Shown here piece after piece: positions 31,223 through 42,103 of a DNA stretch of 64,000 bases. This stretch comes from Argyresthia goedartella (lineage: Eukaryota > Arthropoda > Insecta > Lepidoptera > Argyresthiidae), in NCBI GenBank assembly GCA_949825045.1, contig OX463807.1:14781501-14845500 (forward strand), in the 5' to 3' direction. The translations under genes were made by a program, and so were the position numbers. The first letter of the stretch is position 1; each line of letters begins with the position of its first letter. The notes beneath the pieces are model-generated. The model was not told the origin of the DNA, ran no database searches, and was given only the letters and a program-made list of their open reading frames with translations.

Positions 31223-34079
31223 CCTGCATGTTTTACATCAAAATATAGCCGGACTAATAAACAAATCAGAAATGTTAACTCTACATCTAAAGAATCTCGA
31301 TGCGAATAAATCAACAATTGACGTTATTTGCATCACGGAACACAACATGCAATCAGGAAGTGAAGACGTGCTTGTTCTGCCCGATTATCAGCTAGCTTCT
31401 CACTATTGTAGAGATAACAGGAATAAGGGTGGTTCTTGTATATTGGTTAGAAAAGGTATACTGTATAGGAATCTCCCTAGTATTTCTAAAATATCTGTCA
31501 GAGGAATATTTGAATGTTGTGCGGTAGAGCTTACTGACTACCAAGTTATTGTAGCATGCGTGTACAGAATCCCTAAAAATAAGCAAAAGGCTGCGTATCT
31601 TGAGTTCTTTTTTGACAAAATGACCACTATATTAAATGAATTGTGTATTAAAAAAATAAACAAAAATTGGCGGGTTATTATCTGTGGAGATTTTAACATA
31701 AATATACTGAAGAATAACTGTCAAACTAGGGAATTTAAAGATTTATTGCTAGGCTACAATCTTGCATTAGCATTGTCTGAACCCACTAGACCTGAGAGTG
31801 GTACCTGCTTAGACAATTTTGCTCATAATTTTAAACGAGGATGCAAAGGAGAGGTCATTGATTACGGCCTTTCGGATCACACAGCGCAATTGCTTAAATG
31901 TCCTATTAAGAAAACATGCATACTTGATTATTGGAGAACTAAAAAAAGGATATTTAGCCAGGAAAACTTAAAAAAATTTAGAAAACATCTAACTTGTTTA
32001 TCTTTTTCGGAAGTGTATCAATCAGATGATCCAAACAAATGTTATGATAGTTTTTTGGAATCTTTCCTTTTAATATATAACTTGTGCTTCCCTTATATAG
32101 ACATAAAAATTAAAACTAAAAAGAAACTTAGCTGGATATCGAGAGGTATTAAGACATGCAGTAAACGACAACGACAACTTCTGTGGCAATGGCGGAAGAA
32201 ACCCACTCAAGAAAATAAAAATATATTTAAAAATTATTCCAAACGGTTCAAGCGAATTATAAAGTTGACACAGCAAGCACAAAACAATTATTTAATAAAA
32301 AATTCAACCAATAAATCAAAAAGCGCTTGGAGTATCATAAATAGCGCTAAGACATCTGTTCCCAATGATCCAATCAGAAAATTAAAAATTAATGATAACG
32401 AAATAACTGACCCACTAAAAATAGCAGAAGCTTTCAATGATTTTTTCATAGATCAAATAAAACCAACAGATCAATGTTCGGATGTGACTTCTCGAATGAA
32501 AATAAATAATCAGACTCAATCGATTTTCATAAACCCTGTAACACCAGAAAACATTACAACAATTATTGGTTCACTAAAAAATAAAAACAGCGTTGGATAT
32601 GATGGTATACATACGAAGGCAATAAAATATGTTTATGACATTATAGCTCAACCTCTTAGCCACATTGTAAACGCCTCCATATCTTCCGGTTTATACCCAG
32701 AAGCGCTCAAGCCATTAATTATAAAACCACTCTTTAAAAGAGAGAACAGAGAACTTATGAAATATTATCGACCAATTGCTCTATCATCTGTTGTATCAAA
32801 AATTTTTGAAAAATATTTGTATCAGGCTATCTTGCGTTATTTGGAGAAATTCGATATACTTACTGATGAACAAAAAGGTTTCCGTAGGGGTAAATCCATA
32901 AACATGGCAGTGTACGAATTCTTACAGTATGTAACCACAAGCATGGATAAAAGAGAACCAATCGTGGCCCTTTACATGGACATGACAAAAGCATTTGACT
33001 ATGTTAATCATGAAATACTAATAAGGAAACTCGAAGCGTACGGTATTAGAGGAAACATCCTTAATCTCCTGAAATCATATTTAAGTAACAGAACACAATC
33101 GACAAAAATAGCGCAGATCTGTGTAAAAAACAAGCGGGAATCTGAATATCTATCAAACTCAAGAGAAGTAAAATATGGCGTCCCACAAGGAAGCGTTCTA
33201 GGACCGCTCCTCTTTATTATTTATATAAATGACCTCCCAAAAAATATATCTCATCCTATGACATTATTTGCTGATGATAGCACTTTAATAATAAAATGTA
33301 GTGAATTTGACGATAATGAAACCAAAATTAATGACGCTTTAAAAGAGATAATACACTGGATGAATAGTAATAATTTAGTCGTGAATTTAGAAAAGACATA
33401 CTTAATGAATTTTTATCAAAATGTATCAAAATTAGAGAACATAAACATTCAATATAATGGCACTAAAATTGAAGAAGTAAAGTCAACAAAATTTCTGGGT
33501 TTGACAATTGACAGTAAGTTAAATTGGAAACAACAAACAAAATCAGTGAGTGACAAACTCTGTAAATATGCCTATTTATTGTCAAAACTGTCTAAAATCT
33601 TGAGCACTGACACCTGTCTTACAGCCTACCACGGTTTTGTGGCACCCTCGTTGCGCTATGGGATTATCTTTTGGGGGAATTCCACGGAGAAGGATATTAT
33701 TTTTAAGGCACAAAAACGGTGCATTAGGGCAATGTGCAAACTGAAACCTACAGACAGTTGTACAAATCAGTTTAGAATGTTAGGTATATTGACTTTGCCA
33801 TCACTATACATTTATGAAACAGCTGTATTTGTAAAAACGAACTGGAAATTATTTAGGAAAATAAATAGTAAAAGAGATGATAAATTAAGTGCACCTCCCC
33901 GCTCTACTGCTTTATTCAACAAAAGTATATTTGGTATGGCGCCAAAAATATACAATAAGCTGCCTAAATCCATTAGGGATATTGAGCAACTTCATTCATA
34001 CAAGGCTAGACTTAGACATTTCTTAATAGAAAAATCTTACTATAAGTTAAATGACTTCTTGGAGGACAGTTCAATCTAA
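31194..34079 (+). CDS. non-LTR ORF2: apurinic-like endonuclease and reverse transcriptase, intact
   Basis: This enzyme nicks target DNA and copies the element RNA in place. The 961-residue frame has no break. The endonuclease domain (about residues 10-230) shows HQNIAGLINK, CITEHNM with the catalytic Glu, VIICGDFNINI and the terminal LSDHTA. RT follows with RPIALSSVVSKIFEKYL, KGFRRGKSINMAV, YMDMTKAFDYVNH, GVPQGSVLGPLLF and the catalytic LFADDST near 33270. The C-terminal thumb ends DRxxSYKARLRHFL-like (HSYKARLRHFLIEK). Full length and all catalytic motifs make this copy a candidate for recent activity. Clade is probably Jockey/CR1-related; a tree would be needed to decide. Confidence 0.93.
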   Translation: MLTSFFVTSNLHVLHQNIAGLINKSEMLTLHLKNLDANKSTIDVICITEHNMQSGSEDVLVLPDYQLASHYCRDNRNKGGSCILVRKGILYRNLPSISKISVRGIFECCAVELTDYQVIVACVYRIPKNKQKAAYLEFFFDKMTTILNELCIKKINKNWRVIICGDFNINILKNNCQTREFKDLLLGYNLALALSEPTRPESGTCLDNFAHNFKRGCKGEVIDYGLSDHTAQLLKCPIKKTCILDYWRTKKRIFSQENLKKFRKHLTCLSFSEVYQSDDPNKCYDSFLESFLLIYNLCFPYIDIKIKTKKKLSWISRGIKTCSKRQRQLLWQWRKKPTQENKNIFKNYSKRFKRIIKLTQQAQNNYLIKNSTNKSKSAWSIINSAKTSVPNDPIRKLKINDNEITDPLKIAEAFNDFFIDQIKPTDQCSDVTSRMKINNQTQSIFINPVTPENITTIIGSLKNKNSVGYDGIHTKAIKYVYDIIAQPLSHIVNASISSGLYPEALKPLIIKPLFKRENRELMKYYRPIALSSVVSKIFEKYLYQAILRYLEKFDILTDEQKGFRRGKSINMAVYEFLQYVTTSMDKREPIVALYMDMTKAFDYVNHEILIRKLEAYGIRGNILNLLKSYLSNRTQSTKIAQICVKNKRESEYLSNSREVKYGVPQGSVLGPLLFIIYINDLPKNISHPMTLFADDSTLIIKCSEFDDNETKINDALKEIIHWMNSNNLVVNLEKTYLMNFYQNVSKLENINIQYNGTKIEEVKSTKFLGLTIDSKLNWKQQTKSVSDKLCKYAYLLSKLSKILSTDTCLTAYHGFVAPSLRYGIIFWGNSTEKDIIFKAQKRCIRAMCKLKPTDSCTNQFRMLGILTLPSLYIYETAVFVKTNWKLFRKINSKRDDKLSAPPRSTALFNKSIFGMAPKIYNKLPKSIRDIEQLHSYKARLRHFLIEKSYYKLNDFLEDSSI

Positions 34080-34324
34080 CACAGTATTATAATTATAATG
34101 ATACATAAATAGATGATAAGAAAATAATAATGAATTTATTGTGAATAATAATTACCTTGACATTCTTAGATAGATAACTAATTTAATATTATCATTAACT
34201 TAATTGTACATAATTTATGACATTACATTTGCACGTCTGCATGGCAGAATATAGAGACACATACTAAATAAGAAATATTATAAAATACCTGATGTACCTA
34301 TACCTATATTCATGCAAATAAACA

Positions 34325-34358
34325 TTACTTTACTTTACTTTACTTTACTTTACTTTAA
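34325..34358 (+). repeat. CTTTA tandem tail of the non-LTR element
   Basis: Pentanucleotide run of about seven TTTAC/CTTTA units at the element's 3' end, following an AT-rich 3' UTR. Confidence 0.9.
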
Positions 34359-34446
34359 CCTGAGCTATTTTTATTAGTCTCCATACTAGTACTAATAAAA
34401 ATAAGTCTCCTTTAGTTTAGTTATGACCCATCCAATCACTTCTCGT

Positions 34447-34470
34447 CAGTAGTAGTAGTAGTAGTAGTAT
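34447..34470. repeat. (AGT)n microsatellite
   Basis: About seven uninterrupted AGT units. Confidence 0.9.
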
Positions 34471-34525
34471 GCCGAATCCAACTAAGGCCTCTCAGCTCTG
34501 AGAGCGGTTCCTTAGCGAGAGAGAG

Positions 34526-34595
34526 CTTTTGTCTCAGCTATGTCACAATGACGATTTGATAGCAAATCGTCATTGTGACATAGCTGAGACAAAAG
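34526..34595. repeat. perfect 33-bp inverted repeat with 4-base loop
   Basis: The left arm (34526-34558) starts CTTTTGTCTCAGC and the right arm (34563-34595) ends GCTGAGACAAAAG. The two arms are exact reverse complements, separated by ATAG. The DNA or any transcript through it would form a near-blunt hairpin. It has no coding potential and lies just left of the second copy of the non-autonomous repeat. Confidence 0.95.
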
Positions 34596-34651
34596 AACTG
34601 AGAACAGTTCATTAATACGGGCGTAAGTATCTCTCTATCTATCTATGTCTC

Positions 34652-35318
34652 AAGGGAGCAAAATGATGTATTTACGGCGAGGGCGATACATTGAATCCAG
34701 AGTGAAGTGAAGGATTCTACAATAGAATATTGAGCGTAGCGAGGGATTCTAAGTTAGAATGCTGAGTGTAACGAAGGATTCAAGCGTTGACGCCCATGAC
34801 GAAAATAATTTTGCTCCTGAGTGACACATACAACTTTTCACACCGACTGTGAGGAACATTGAAATAAAATGCTCTAAAATAATGAAATAACTATACTTTG
34901 AATTATACTTTCAACAACTTTACAGTAATCGAACAACGAAAACAAAACTTTTTTTTATAATGAAGTGAAGGATTAGGGAAAGGTCACCGACAGATAAAAT
35001 ATTCCTGTGCTACTTTTACCAATATGTAAAAATAATCGAATCGAATATTACAATGGTATCGGATATCAATAGTCATGGATGGTTTTAATTTCAGTAAAAA
35101 CTATAATTTATTGTTAGACTTGAGACATGTTCGTTTTTAATCGATTACGATGAAATCACAATCGGTTCATTTATTAAGATCGGTTTTCAATTGGCACATT
35201 GCGTAAATGCTACAATGCCAATGAATAAATTAAAAAGTAGCTTAAACAGAAAAGTAGCATTTTGTTCCCTCTCGTCGTGGAGCAGAACTTACTTTTCCGA
35301 ATGAAAGGTGTGAAAAAC
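34652..35318 (+). mobile_element. non-autonomous transposon-like repeat, copy 2
   Basis: Direct-orientation copy of the repeat at 27.7 kb, with the same outer words (GGGAGCAAAATGA and CATTTTGTTCCCTCT) and the same internal blocks, including ATTCCTGTG and TCGAATCGAATATTACAATGG. It carries small indels relative to copy 1. It ends 14 bases before the PDZ exon's splice region, so it sits in the adjacent intron. Confidence 0.8.
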
Positions 35319-35331
35319 AGTTTTTTCTTAC

Positions 35332-35520
35332 TTGTAGCAAAATGTCTCCAATCTGCAGCCTGCCATCCTGCTTGGCAGCACCTCCTTCCGCGAGCCGCGT
35401 GATGCTGACGTCACCTCCAGTCTCGCCGCCTGCTATACTGAGGCCCAGCCCGCCGACCCCTCGCTCCAGTGTCACCTCGGCAGTCTCCCATGCAGGGTCG
35501 CTCTCTGACTCTGATACGTA
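35332..35520 (-). CDS. host exon encoding a PDZ domain
   Basis: The minus strand has a T/C-rich tract and CAG acceptor, an exon of exactly 63 codons in phase 0 at both ends, and a CAA|GTAAGA donor. The product begins YVSESESDPAWETAEV. It carries the PDZ carboxylate-binding loop and first strand GVGGLGLSIAGG, then VSITRLAEGGAAKQDGRL and QIGDILLQ, which covers most of a PDZ domain up to the IND/VNG turn. PDZ domains bind C-terminal peptides of partners at membranes and junctions. The host gene is not identified; other exons must lie left (3') and right (5') of here. Balanced codon composition, splice sites and GC content set it apart from the surrounding repeats. It may share a gene with the exon at 45.4 kb. 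Confidence 0.88.
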
Positions 35521-35639
35521 CTGGTGGAGACAAAGAGGTTGAATAACACGGTCACAGTATCTGTGCACTACGCTTGAATGTCGTCACGAAGCTGCTGTCC
35601 AAGTCAACTTGGGAAGGCACTATGGCACTTAACCTCTCA

Positions 35640-36405
35640 AAACCCGAGGGTAAAATAAATAAATAAAATAAATAAATCATGTTTATTCAGTAATATTGCT
35701 ACAGATTTGTCATACATTTGTACAGACAATATAAGAGTCGTTTCTCCCCAAAGTAGAGTATCACCTGTGTTTTGGGATAAGTAACATATAACGCTCCTCC
35801 CTACTTATATGCAACAGTATTGTCTAACAAAAAAAATAAAATGTTCTGTAATTATGTACATACAGTTAAAATATTTAACTTAATTTAATTTTATAGTAAA
35901 ATTTAAATTTATAAAGTTAAGGATCTTATATAATAGTTAAAAGTTATTTGATAAAATGGGATTAATTTTTACATATGTGACACAAAACTTACTTGAAAAA
36001 GCATCTAATCGCAATTGGAGAGTTTTTATAGTATGAGTTATTAAAGAGAAGTTGATAAGTGTAATGCGTGCATGTAGAGCGTAGTGTGTAATGCATTTTA
36101 TAATGTATTTGATATACAATAGCACCTACATGTTTACTTAGAATTTAATGAGAGATATTAACTTAGGATGGTTATAAATTTTGCTGCTGCATCATAATTA
36201 TTTATTTAAGTTATTTTGAATTCAAATGTATTTTTGAGTAAATATCTTCAGATTGGCAGATTTTATTATATAAATGTGGGCCCCGATATTTAAAAAAATC
36301 GCTGCATAAAACTTGTTTTGCAAGAGATGGTTATGCATACTTTATCTTTGGGACGTTTTGATAGTGGTTTGTAATAAAGTGTTTGGTGTTGCTTTAGCCG
36401 CTAGA
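35640..36405 (-). repeat. AT-rich DNA with a probable minus-strand retroposon 3' end
   Basis: An (AAATA)n run at 35643-35672 followed by ATCATGTTTATTCAGTAATA looks like the poly-A-type tail and 3' UTR of a minus-strand retroposon. No coding is visible to its right. The rest of the stretch is AT-rich and unassigned. Confidence 0.4.
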
Positions 36406-36425
36406 CTGTCACGCGGACACATTTT

Positions 36426-39400
36426 CGTCGCAGCACGTCGATCATCCGACCACAGAACTCAACTCCATACAAAAGTAAATGTGTCTATAGATTAAGCTCG
36501 AATTTTTTCAACCTAAATTTATTTAACTTCTGTCAAAATTTATATCTATATATTTTTATTATGTACATGTATCGCTATGCAAATTATAACATCATTCGAT
36601 GTTATCTAGTCACAGGACTCACATCCATTCAAAAATATAAGAAGCAAATAAAAAAAGGCTACACTGGGTTAGCAAAGGAGTTTCTACACATAACACCTGT
36701 ATTATACTATACTGGTACTATATTGGTACCTCCTATGGCGGTACGAATCAATGAGATATCATCTATTCCAACAAAATACAAAGGGCCTTAATAATAATGT
36801 AAGCGATGATATGGATTCTTTGGAGATTACTTGCCATAGTTTGGATGAAATTGAAGATGCAGGTAAACTACTTAACTCTGCATATAGTTTTAAAATACTT
36901 AATTTTAATATAAGAAGTATTAATAAAAATTTCGACCATTTCTTAGTTAGTTACACACGGTTGAACATTGCCTGTGATATCATTGTTCTGACAGAGTGCC
37001 ATATAAATGAATTATCTATTATACCAAACATACCTGGCTACAAAAATCACCAAACCAAAAAAATCATAAACAAAAATAGCGGTGTTGTCCTATATGTTAA
37101 GGACTCGTGGAACTCCGTTGTCTCCGAACTTAATTTTAAGGAAGCTGATGGCCTTTTCATCAGCATTCCAAAAATCGTTAAAGTTTTAGCTTTTTACCGG
37201 TCACCTTCTTTTGACAATATTGAATGTTTTTTGACAGAGTTACGATCACGGCTTGACACTGTTGGTGGTGGAAACGTCATAGTTACAGGAGATATCAACA
37301 TCAATATTCTGCCAACAGATGATAAACCCTTACAACGTATGGAGTACCTTAATATGAATGCCGAACACTGCCTCCTTCCAGCTATTACGAAACCAACGAG
37401 ATTGAACTCCTGCCTCGATCACATTTTTATCAAGTCCCCATCTCCATCTATAGGTTTAGTCTGTGCGACCGATGTAACGGACCATTATATCACTTTAGCT
37501 GGTCTGAAGTTAGATAAGCCTAAAACTAACCGTTTAAGTCGCACTAGGCTTAATAGAGACGTTAACGCCATAAAAGAAGATCTGTCCGTTACTAATTGGA
37601 ACGACGTTATAAATGAACCGAACGTGGACGAAGCCGTCAAAATATTCACACAACGTCTGTCATCTATAGTTAACACGCACACCGAATTGATAAGGAGTAG
37701 TCGTTCCAAATTCAATCTCAGACCATGGATCACCCCAGGCTTAATGCGTTGCATGAAACACCGTGATAGGCTGCACATTTATGCAAGAAAATACCCTAAA
37801 GATGAGATTAAGCAAGTTACATACAAACGTTACCGCAACTATTGTAATGATCTTTTGAGAAAAATTAGAATAGAATTTGAAAGTAGGGAACTGCAGGATA
37901 GCCAGGGTAATTCTAAGAAGCTCTGGAAAGTGGTCAAGGACATATGTAATATTTCTAAATCGAACAGTGAGCCGGTGGATCTTTTGGGTGTACCTGGCTC
38001 AACTAACCCACAAGATTCCCTAAACATTTGTAATGATTTTTTTGCGAATGTTGGTAATAATCTTGCAAAAGTCATTTTGGATACAACTAAGACTAGCGAA
38101 GAAAGGTTATCGAAAATTGCACAAGAAACACGGTGTGCAACTGAATCATTCTTTATGGAACCAACTGATACAGTGGAAGTGGAATCGATGATCATTCATC
38201 TGCAAAATGACAAAGCTCCTGGTATTGATGGTCTCAACAATTCCCTTGTAAAAGAAATTAAGCAGTACTTGATAGAACCTTTAACAGCAATTTTCAACAT
38301 CAGTCTTGCGACGGGAGTGTTTCCTCATGAGTGGAAGACGGCATCAATTTGCCCGATACACAAGGGTGGTAAAAAAGATACACCGGATAACTACCGTCCC
38401 ATATCCTTGCTGGGAGTTTTTTCTAAATTGCTTGAAAAATTGGTAAATAGGCGATTAGTTAAATTTATAGAGTCTAGGAATCTGCTTTCAGAAAGACAGT
38501 TTGGGTTTAGACAGAATAGATCAACCGAGGATGCAGTGTCCTTGTTGATACAATTTGTGTCATCACAACTTGACCAACAACAGCGTAGCATAGGAGTTTT
38601 CTTGGATTTGGCGAAGGCTTTTGACACTGTCTCATCTCCTATTCTCTTACGTAAGCTGGAACACATCGGTATCAGAGGCCTAGCACTGGAGTGGTTCAAG
38701 AGCTATCTTTCGGAGCGGAGACAGTGTCTAAAGATTGGCAATCAAACTAGCCATAGCAAAACGGTGAATTTCGGTGTACCACAGGGCAGCATATTAGGGC
38801 CAACATTGTTCATCTTATATATGGATGATATTCATAGTTTACCAATAAAAAATGCCGAAATTATATGCTACGCCGACGACACTGCCATACTTTTTCATGA
38901 AGACAACTGGAATGACGTTTTTGCCAACGCTGAGAGTGGAATGTCGACCATAGCCAAGTGGTTGCAAAGTAATCTTTTAACACTAAATGCTAAAAAGACC
39001 AAATTTCTGTGCTTTCATAAGACTGCTGCGTCGTCACCCCCACCTCATCCTGACATCGTTATTCATTCTTGCAATAACCAACCATCGTGTCGATGTGATG
39101 CCATCTCTAGGTGTGATGAGATTAGGTACCTAGGCGTAATAATCGATCAAAACCTTAACCTCAGGTCACACCTCGAAAAGCTGTCAGGCCGAGTTCGTAG
39201 AACCATATGCATCATGCGTCACCTACGAAACGCTGCAGCATGGGATACTCTAAAAATAGTGTATTTTGCACTCTGCCAGTCACTTCTGACATATTGTATC
39301 TCTTGCTGGGGTAGCGCCGGAAAGACAGCCATGCTAAAAGTTGAAAGAGCACAACGGTCTGTCCTCAAAATAATGCTAAAAAAACCTTACAATTACCCTA

Positions 39401-40077
39401 CCGAAAACCTGTATAAAGAATCAGGTATTCTAAGTGTCAGGAAATTATATATAATGAAGATAACCCTATCCACACACAAATCAGTTATAAACTCAACCCA
39501 ATACGCTGCGTTGTTAGTAAAGCGAGTTTTTAGAATACCCATGCCGCGTATTCGGACTGCCTTTGCCTCCCGTTTCGGTCCTTTTGTGAATAACCTAGTT
39601 TACAACAAGGTCCATAGCAGTTGTAATATTAAAAATAGTACCTTACGGGAAGCTAAGAGGATTGTACAGAACTGGTTGGAGACTCTGTCCTACGAAGCTG
39701 TTGAGCAATTATTAGCTTCTTAAAATAGTTTAAAAATAGCTTTTTAATAAAATGAACAGATGGGATGAGTGAGATGTGACGACTGTATAATAATCATGTG
39801 AATTTCATACTTTCATATATTTATATATCATACATATTATATACATTACATTTTTTATATTATCTTAGTCATAGTTATCAAAATATTTTTCATACATTTG
39901 CTAGTGTAATGTGTAAATGACGCAAATCAATAGGGAATCAAATTGAGTTTCCCACGATACAGGCATGCCTAGTGTGGGAATCATTGTTAATCTGTAGTGT
40001 AAACTGTTTTTGCAAATAAATATTTTTTCATTTTTTTTTTTTCATTTTTCATTTTGACTGATGCAAAATACCCTAGT
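36426..40077 (+). mobile_element. non-LTR retrotransposon flanked by a 20-bp target duplication
   Basis: The word CTGTCACGCGGACACATTTT occurs at 36406-36425 and again at 40078-40097, immediately outside the element, and is best read as the target-site duplication. The element carries one intact ORF, a T-rich 3' region with TTTTTCA-type repeats near 40040, and a 5' leader of about 325 bp. No ORF1 is present. Confidence 0.85.
36751..39723 (+). CDS. non-LTR endonuclease-reverse transcriptase, intact single ORF
   Basis: A 990-residue frame, or about 970 if the ATG at 36811 is used. The endonuclease domain carries ILNFNIRSINKNF, IIVLTECHINE, GGNVIVTGDININI and the terminal VTDHYITL. A linker holds FNLRPWITPGLMRCMKHRDR. 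RT follows with NYRPISLLGVFSKLLEKL, QFGFRQNRSTEDAV, FLDLAKAFDTVSS, GVPQGSILGPTLF and the catalytic ICYADDTAI near 38873. The C terminus has ERAQRSVLKIM and ends in QLLAS. All catalytic residues are present without a stop. It is related to the truncated minus-strand copy at 10.6-13.2 kb. The lack of an ORF1 could reflect 5' truncation or a single-ORF family. Confidence 0.93.
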   Translation: MRYHLFQQNTKGLNNNVSDDMDSLEITCHSLDEIEDAGKLLNSAYSFKILNFNIRSINKNFDHFLVSYTRLNIACDIIVLTECHINELSIIPNIPGYKNHQTKKIINKNSGVVLYVKDSWNSVVSELNFKEADGLFISIPKIVKVLAFYRSPSFDNIECFLTELRSRLDTVGGGNVIVTGDININILPTDDKPLQRMEYLNMNAEHCLLPAITKPTRLNSCLDHIFIKSPSPSIGLVCATDVTDHYITLAGLKLDKPKTNRLSRTRLNRDVNAIKEDLSVTNWNDVINEPNVDEAVKIFTQRLSSIVNTHTELIRSSRSKFNLRPWITPGLMRCMKHRDRLHIYARKYPKDEIKQVTYKRYRNYCNDLLRKIRIEFESRELQDSQGNSKKLWKVVKDICNISKSNSEPVDLLGVPGSTNPQDSLNICNDFFANVGNNLAKVILDTTKTSEERLSKIAQETRCATESFFMEPTDTVEVESMIIHLQNDKAPGIDGLNNSLVKEIKQYLIEPLTAIFNISLATGVFPHEWKTASICPIHKGGKKDTPDNYRPISLLGVFSKLLEKLVNRRLVKFIESRNLLSERQFGFRQNRSTEDAVSLLIQFVSSQLDQQQRSIGVFLDLAKAFDTVSSPILLRKLEHIGIRGLALEWFKSYLSERRQCLKIGNQTSHSKTVNFGVPQGSILGPTLFILYMDDIHSLPIKNAEIICYADDTAILFHEDNWNDVFANAESGMSTIAKWLQSNLLTLNAKKTKFLCFHKTAASSPPPHPDIVIHSCNNQPSCRCDAISRCDEIRYLGVIIDQNLNLRSHLEKLSGRVRRTICIMRHLRNAAAWDTLKIVYFALCQSLLTYCISCWGSAGKTAMLKVERAQRSVLKIMLKKPYNYPTENLYKESGILSVRKLYIMKITLSTHKSVINSTQYAALLVKRVFRIPMPRIRTAFASRFGPFVNNLVYNKVHSSCNIKNSTLREAKRIVQNWLETLSYEAVEQLLAS

Positions 40078-40097
40078 CTGTCACGCGGACACATTTT

Positions 40098-42100
40098 GAC
40101 CGATGCGTAAAAGGCGGAAAATAAGGACCGTTATTTAATCAAAGCGTTTGTCTATCTTGCTCACACTTCCACTAAACGTGGCCAAAAGAAGGAGAAAGGC
40201 ATAACATCCTTTGTTTCTACTCTAAAGCAAGCATTAGCGGTTGACCGAAGCAATAAATCCTTCACCCAGTATTCGTTTTCTAAACAAGTTTTTTTTAAAG
40301 GTATTTAATGGCACATAATTTCAATACTTTTCTAGCGAGTTCTCGTGCTTGAGAATGGACCAATGATTTTTTCCTTTTCATATTTGATTAATAGCAATTT
40401 AGTGCAATTTTAACACATCAGTGGAAGTACAATTATTAACGTGAGCAATATCGAAATCGATAGACGTGGTCGATGGACAAAGGTGACGCAGGGTCTTTGC
40501 GGGTGTGCGGGAGGTGGGTGGGACGACACTCCCTCCTCGACTTCCTCTTTCCCCTATTGCCATCCCAACCTGACGCGAACTTACAGGCGAAGAGATTATG
40601 ATTTGTGAGCGATCGCAATCGCAGAGATAGCAATCGAGTGTATCACTGAGAGGTATGGCGATTTGGATTCATAGATTTCAGCATTACATTTATCTGTTTA
40701 TAGCGTTGGTTGGTTTGTCAAATTGTGATGTATTGCGTTTGGAATTCCTAGATGTCACTGCAAATGGTGTTAAAAGCATGAACGTCAGAACGAATGATCT
40801 GTAGGCCATATATGAATCAAATTGAGGAGGAGGAGTTATAAGTCATAATCAATTTGACGCGTATCACTTAAGCAAAAGAAATAAATTAAAATTAAAAAAA
40901 CATTTAAAGAAATCTTTAATTTAAATGCTCTAAGAAGATGAAAAAAAAAACTTTAAATTGAATCAAACCCATCAATCAATTATGTATGATATTAAAGCTT
41001 GCTAACTTGCTTTCTTGATAGTGTTGTCTCGTTTTGATACAGAGTTTTCATAAAAATATTGTATCGCACCAAAGGACATGCCGAAAAGAATCAAACGCGC
41101 CCAAACTCGATAGGGTTGCGTCGTTTCACTACAGAGTTCCATAGCCACCTTCCGGCTCCATGATCAGATCAGCTTCATGTTTTCAAATTATTGCATCGTC
41201 ATCCGATTTACATACGCATGAAAAATTTCAGCTCAATCTTAAATCGGGAAGTTGGTCAAATTTGACCCGAACATACAATATACATACAAACAACAAACAT
41301 GCAAGTTAAATAAAAGCTTTTACAAAGAGAGGAGCAGATGACGTCATAACTTATGACGTCTGTTTTTGTGTTTGTTTGAATAGCTTGGTCAACCTAGACA
41401 GATGAGGTTACACAGGCGTTTAAAGCAATCGGATGTAAAAAAATATATATGATGGATCTACTTTCGAGAAACTCGTCCATTTTGCTACAGCTATATACAC
41501 TAAAAAGCCATTGTAAGCGTAGACCCTGACGTCTATTCTCCCAATTAAAAGTGCTCTTATGCAGCTCGCGAAAGGGGCGAAATATCAAGCTGGACGGTTG
41601 TGAGGAAAGCTGACAAACTTGAGCAGACCCTGACGCCACTCCAGAATTGGGAATGGAAGCCGTCAGGTGATGAGATATAAGAACCATATTGGACCACACA
41701 CGATACGCACTGGAAAGGAATGTCACGCTTTGTTATTATCTAAAATAAAATTAAATAGTAAATGTAAATATTTTAAAAATTGCTTCGTTGGGGTTTGATA
41801 TAAGAATATTACGTATCATTAGAGGTATATTTACCAAAAAATATTCAACATTATCGTATCTGGAAGACCCTAACTGTGTTTTGAAAATTATTTGAATTTA
41901 AATTTTAAATAATTGACTGAAATGTCATTACATGATTATATATTTTTTTAATTGTCCTAGAAGGCCCTTTCAGAATCTTTTTTTACAATACAAAACATAG
42001 GTGACGTCAGAACTTCTCTTGTTTTTCGTGCTATTGACCCGTAGTAATTGATTCAAACGGTCTAGCGATCAACTTTTCGATGTTCCTGCTTTTAACACCT
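40098..42100. other. intergenic or intronic DNA with one Lepidoptera-type repeat scrap
   Basis: No gene is supported. At about 41155-41285 there is a stretch (TTTCAGCTCAATCTTAAATC, then GGTCAAATTTGACCC) that I recognise as a repeat block common in moth and butterfly introns. A GC-richer patch at 40480-40600 gives no convincing exon. Confidence 0.45.
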
Positions 42101-42103
42101 TTT

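Larger units (their letters stand above)
30600..34360 (+). mobile_element. non-LTR retrotransposon with intact ORF2 and TTTAC tail
   Basis: The element has an ORF1 remnant or short ORF1, an overlapping full ORF2 with endonuclease and reverse transcriptase, a 3' UTR of about 240 bp and a terminal (CTTTA)n run at 34325-34358, the usual tail form of several non-LTR clades. There is no RNase H domain. The 5' boundary is not determined; it may be 5'-truncated. The target duplication was not found. Confidence 0.9.
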
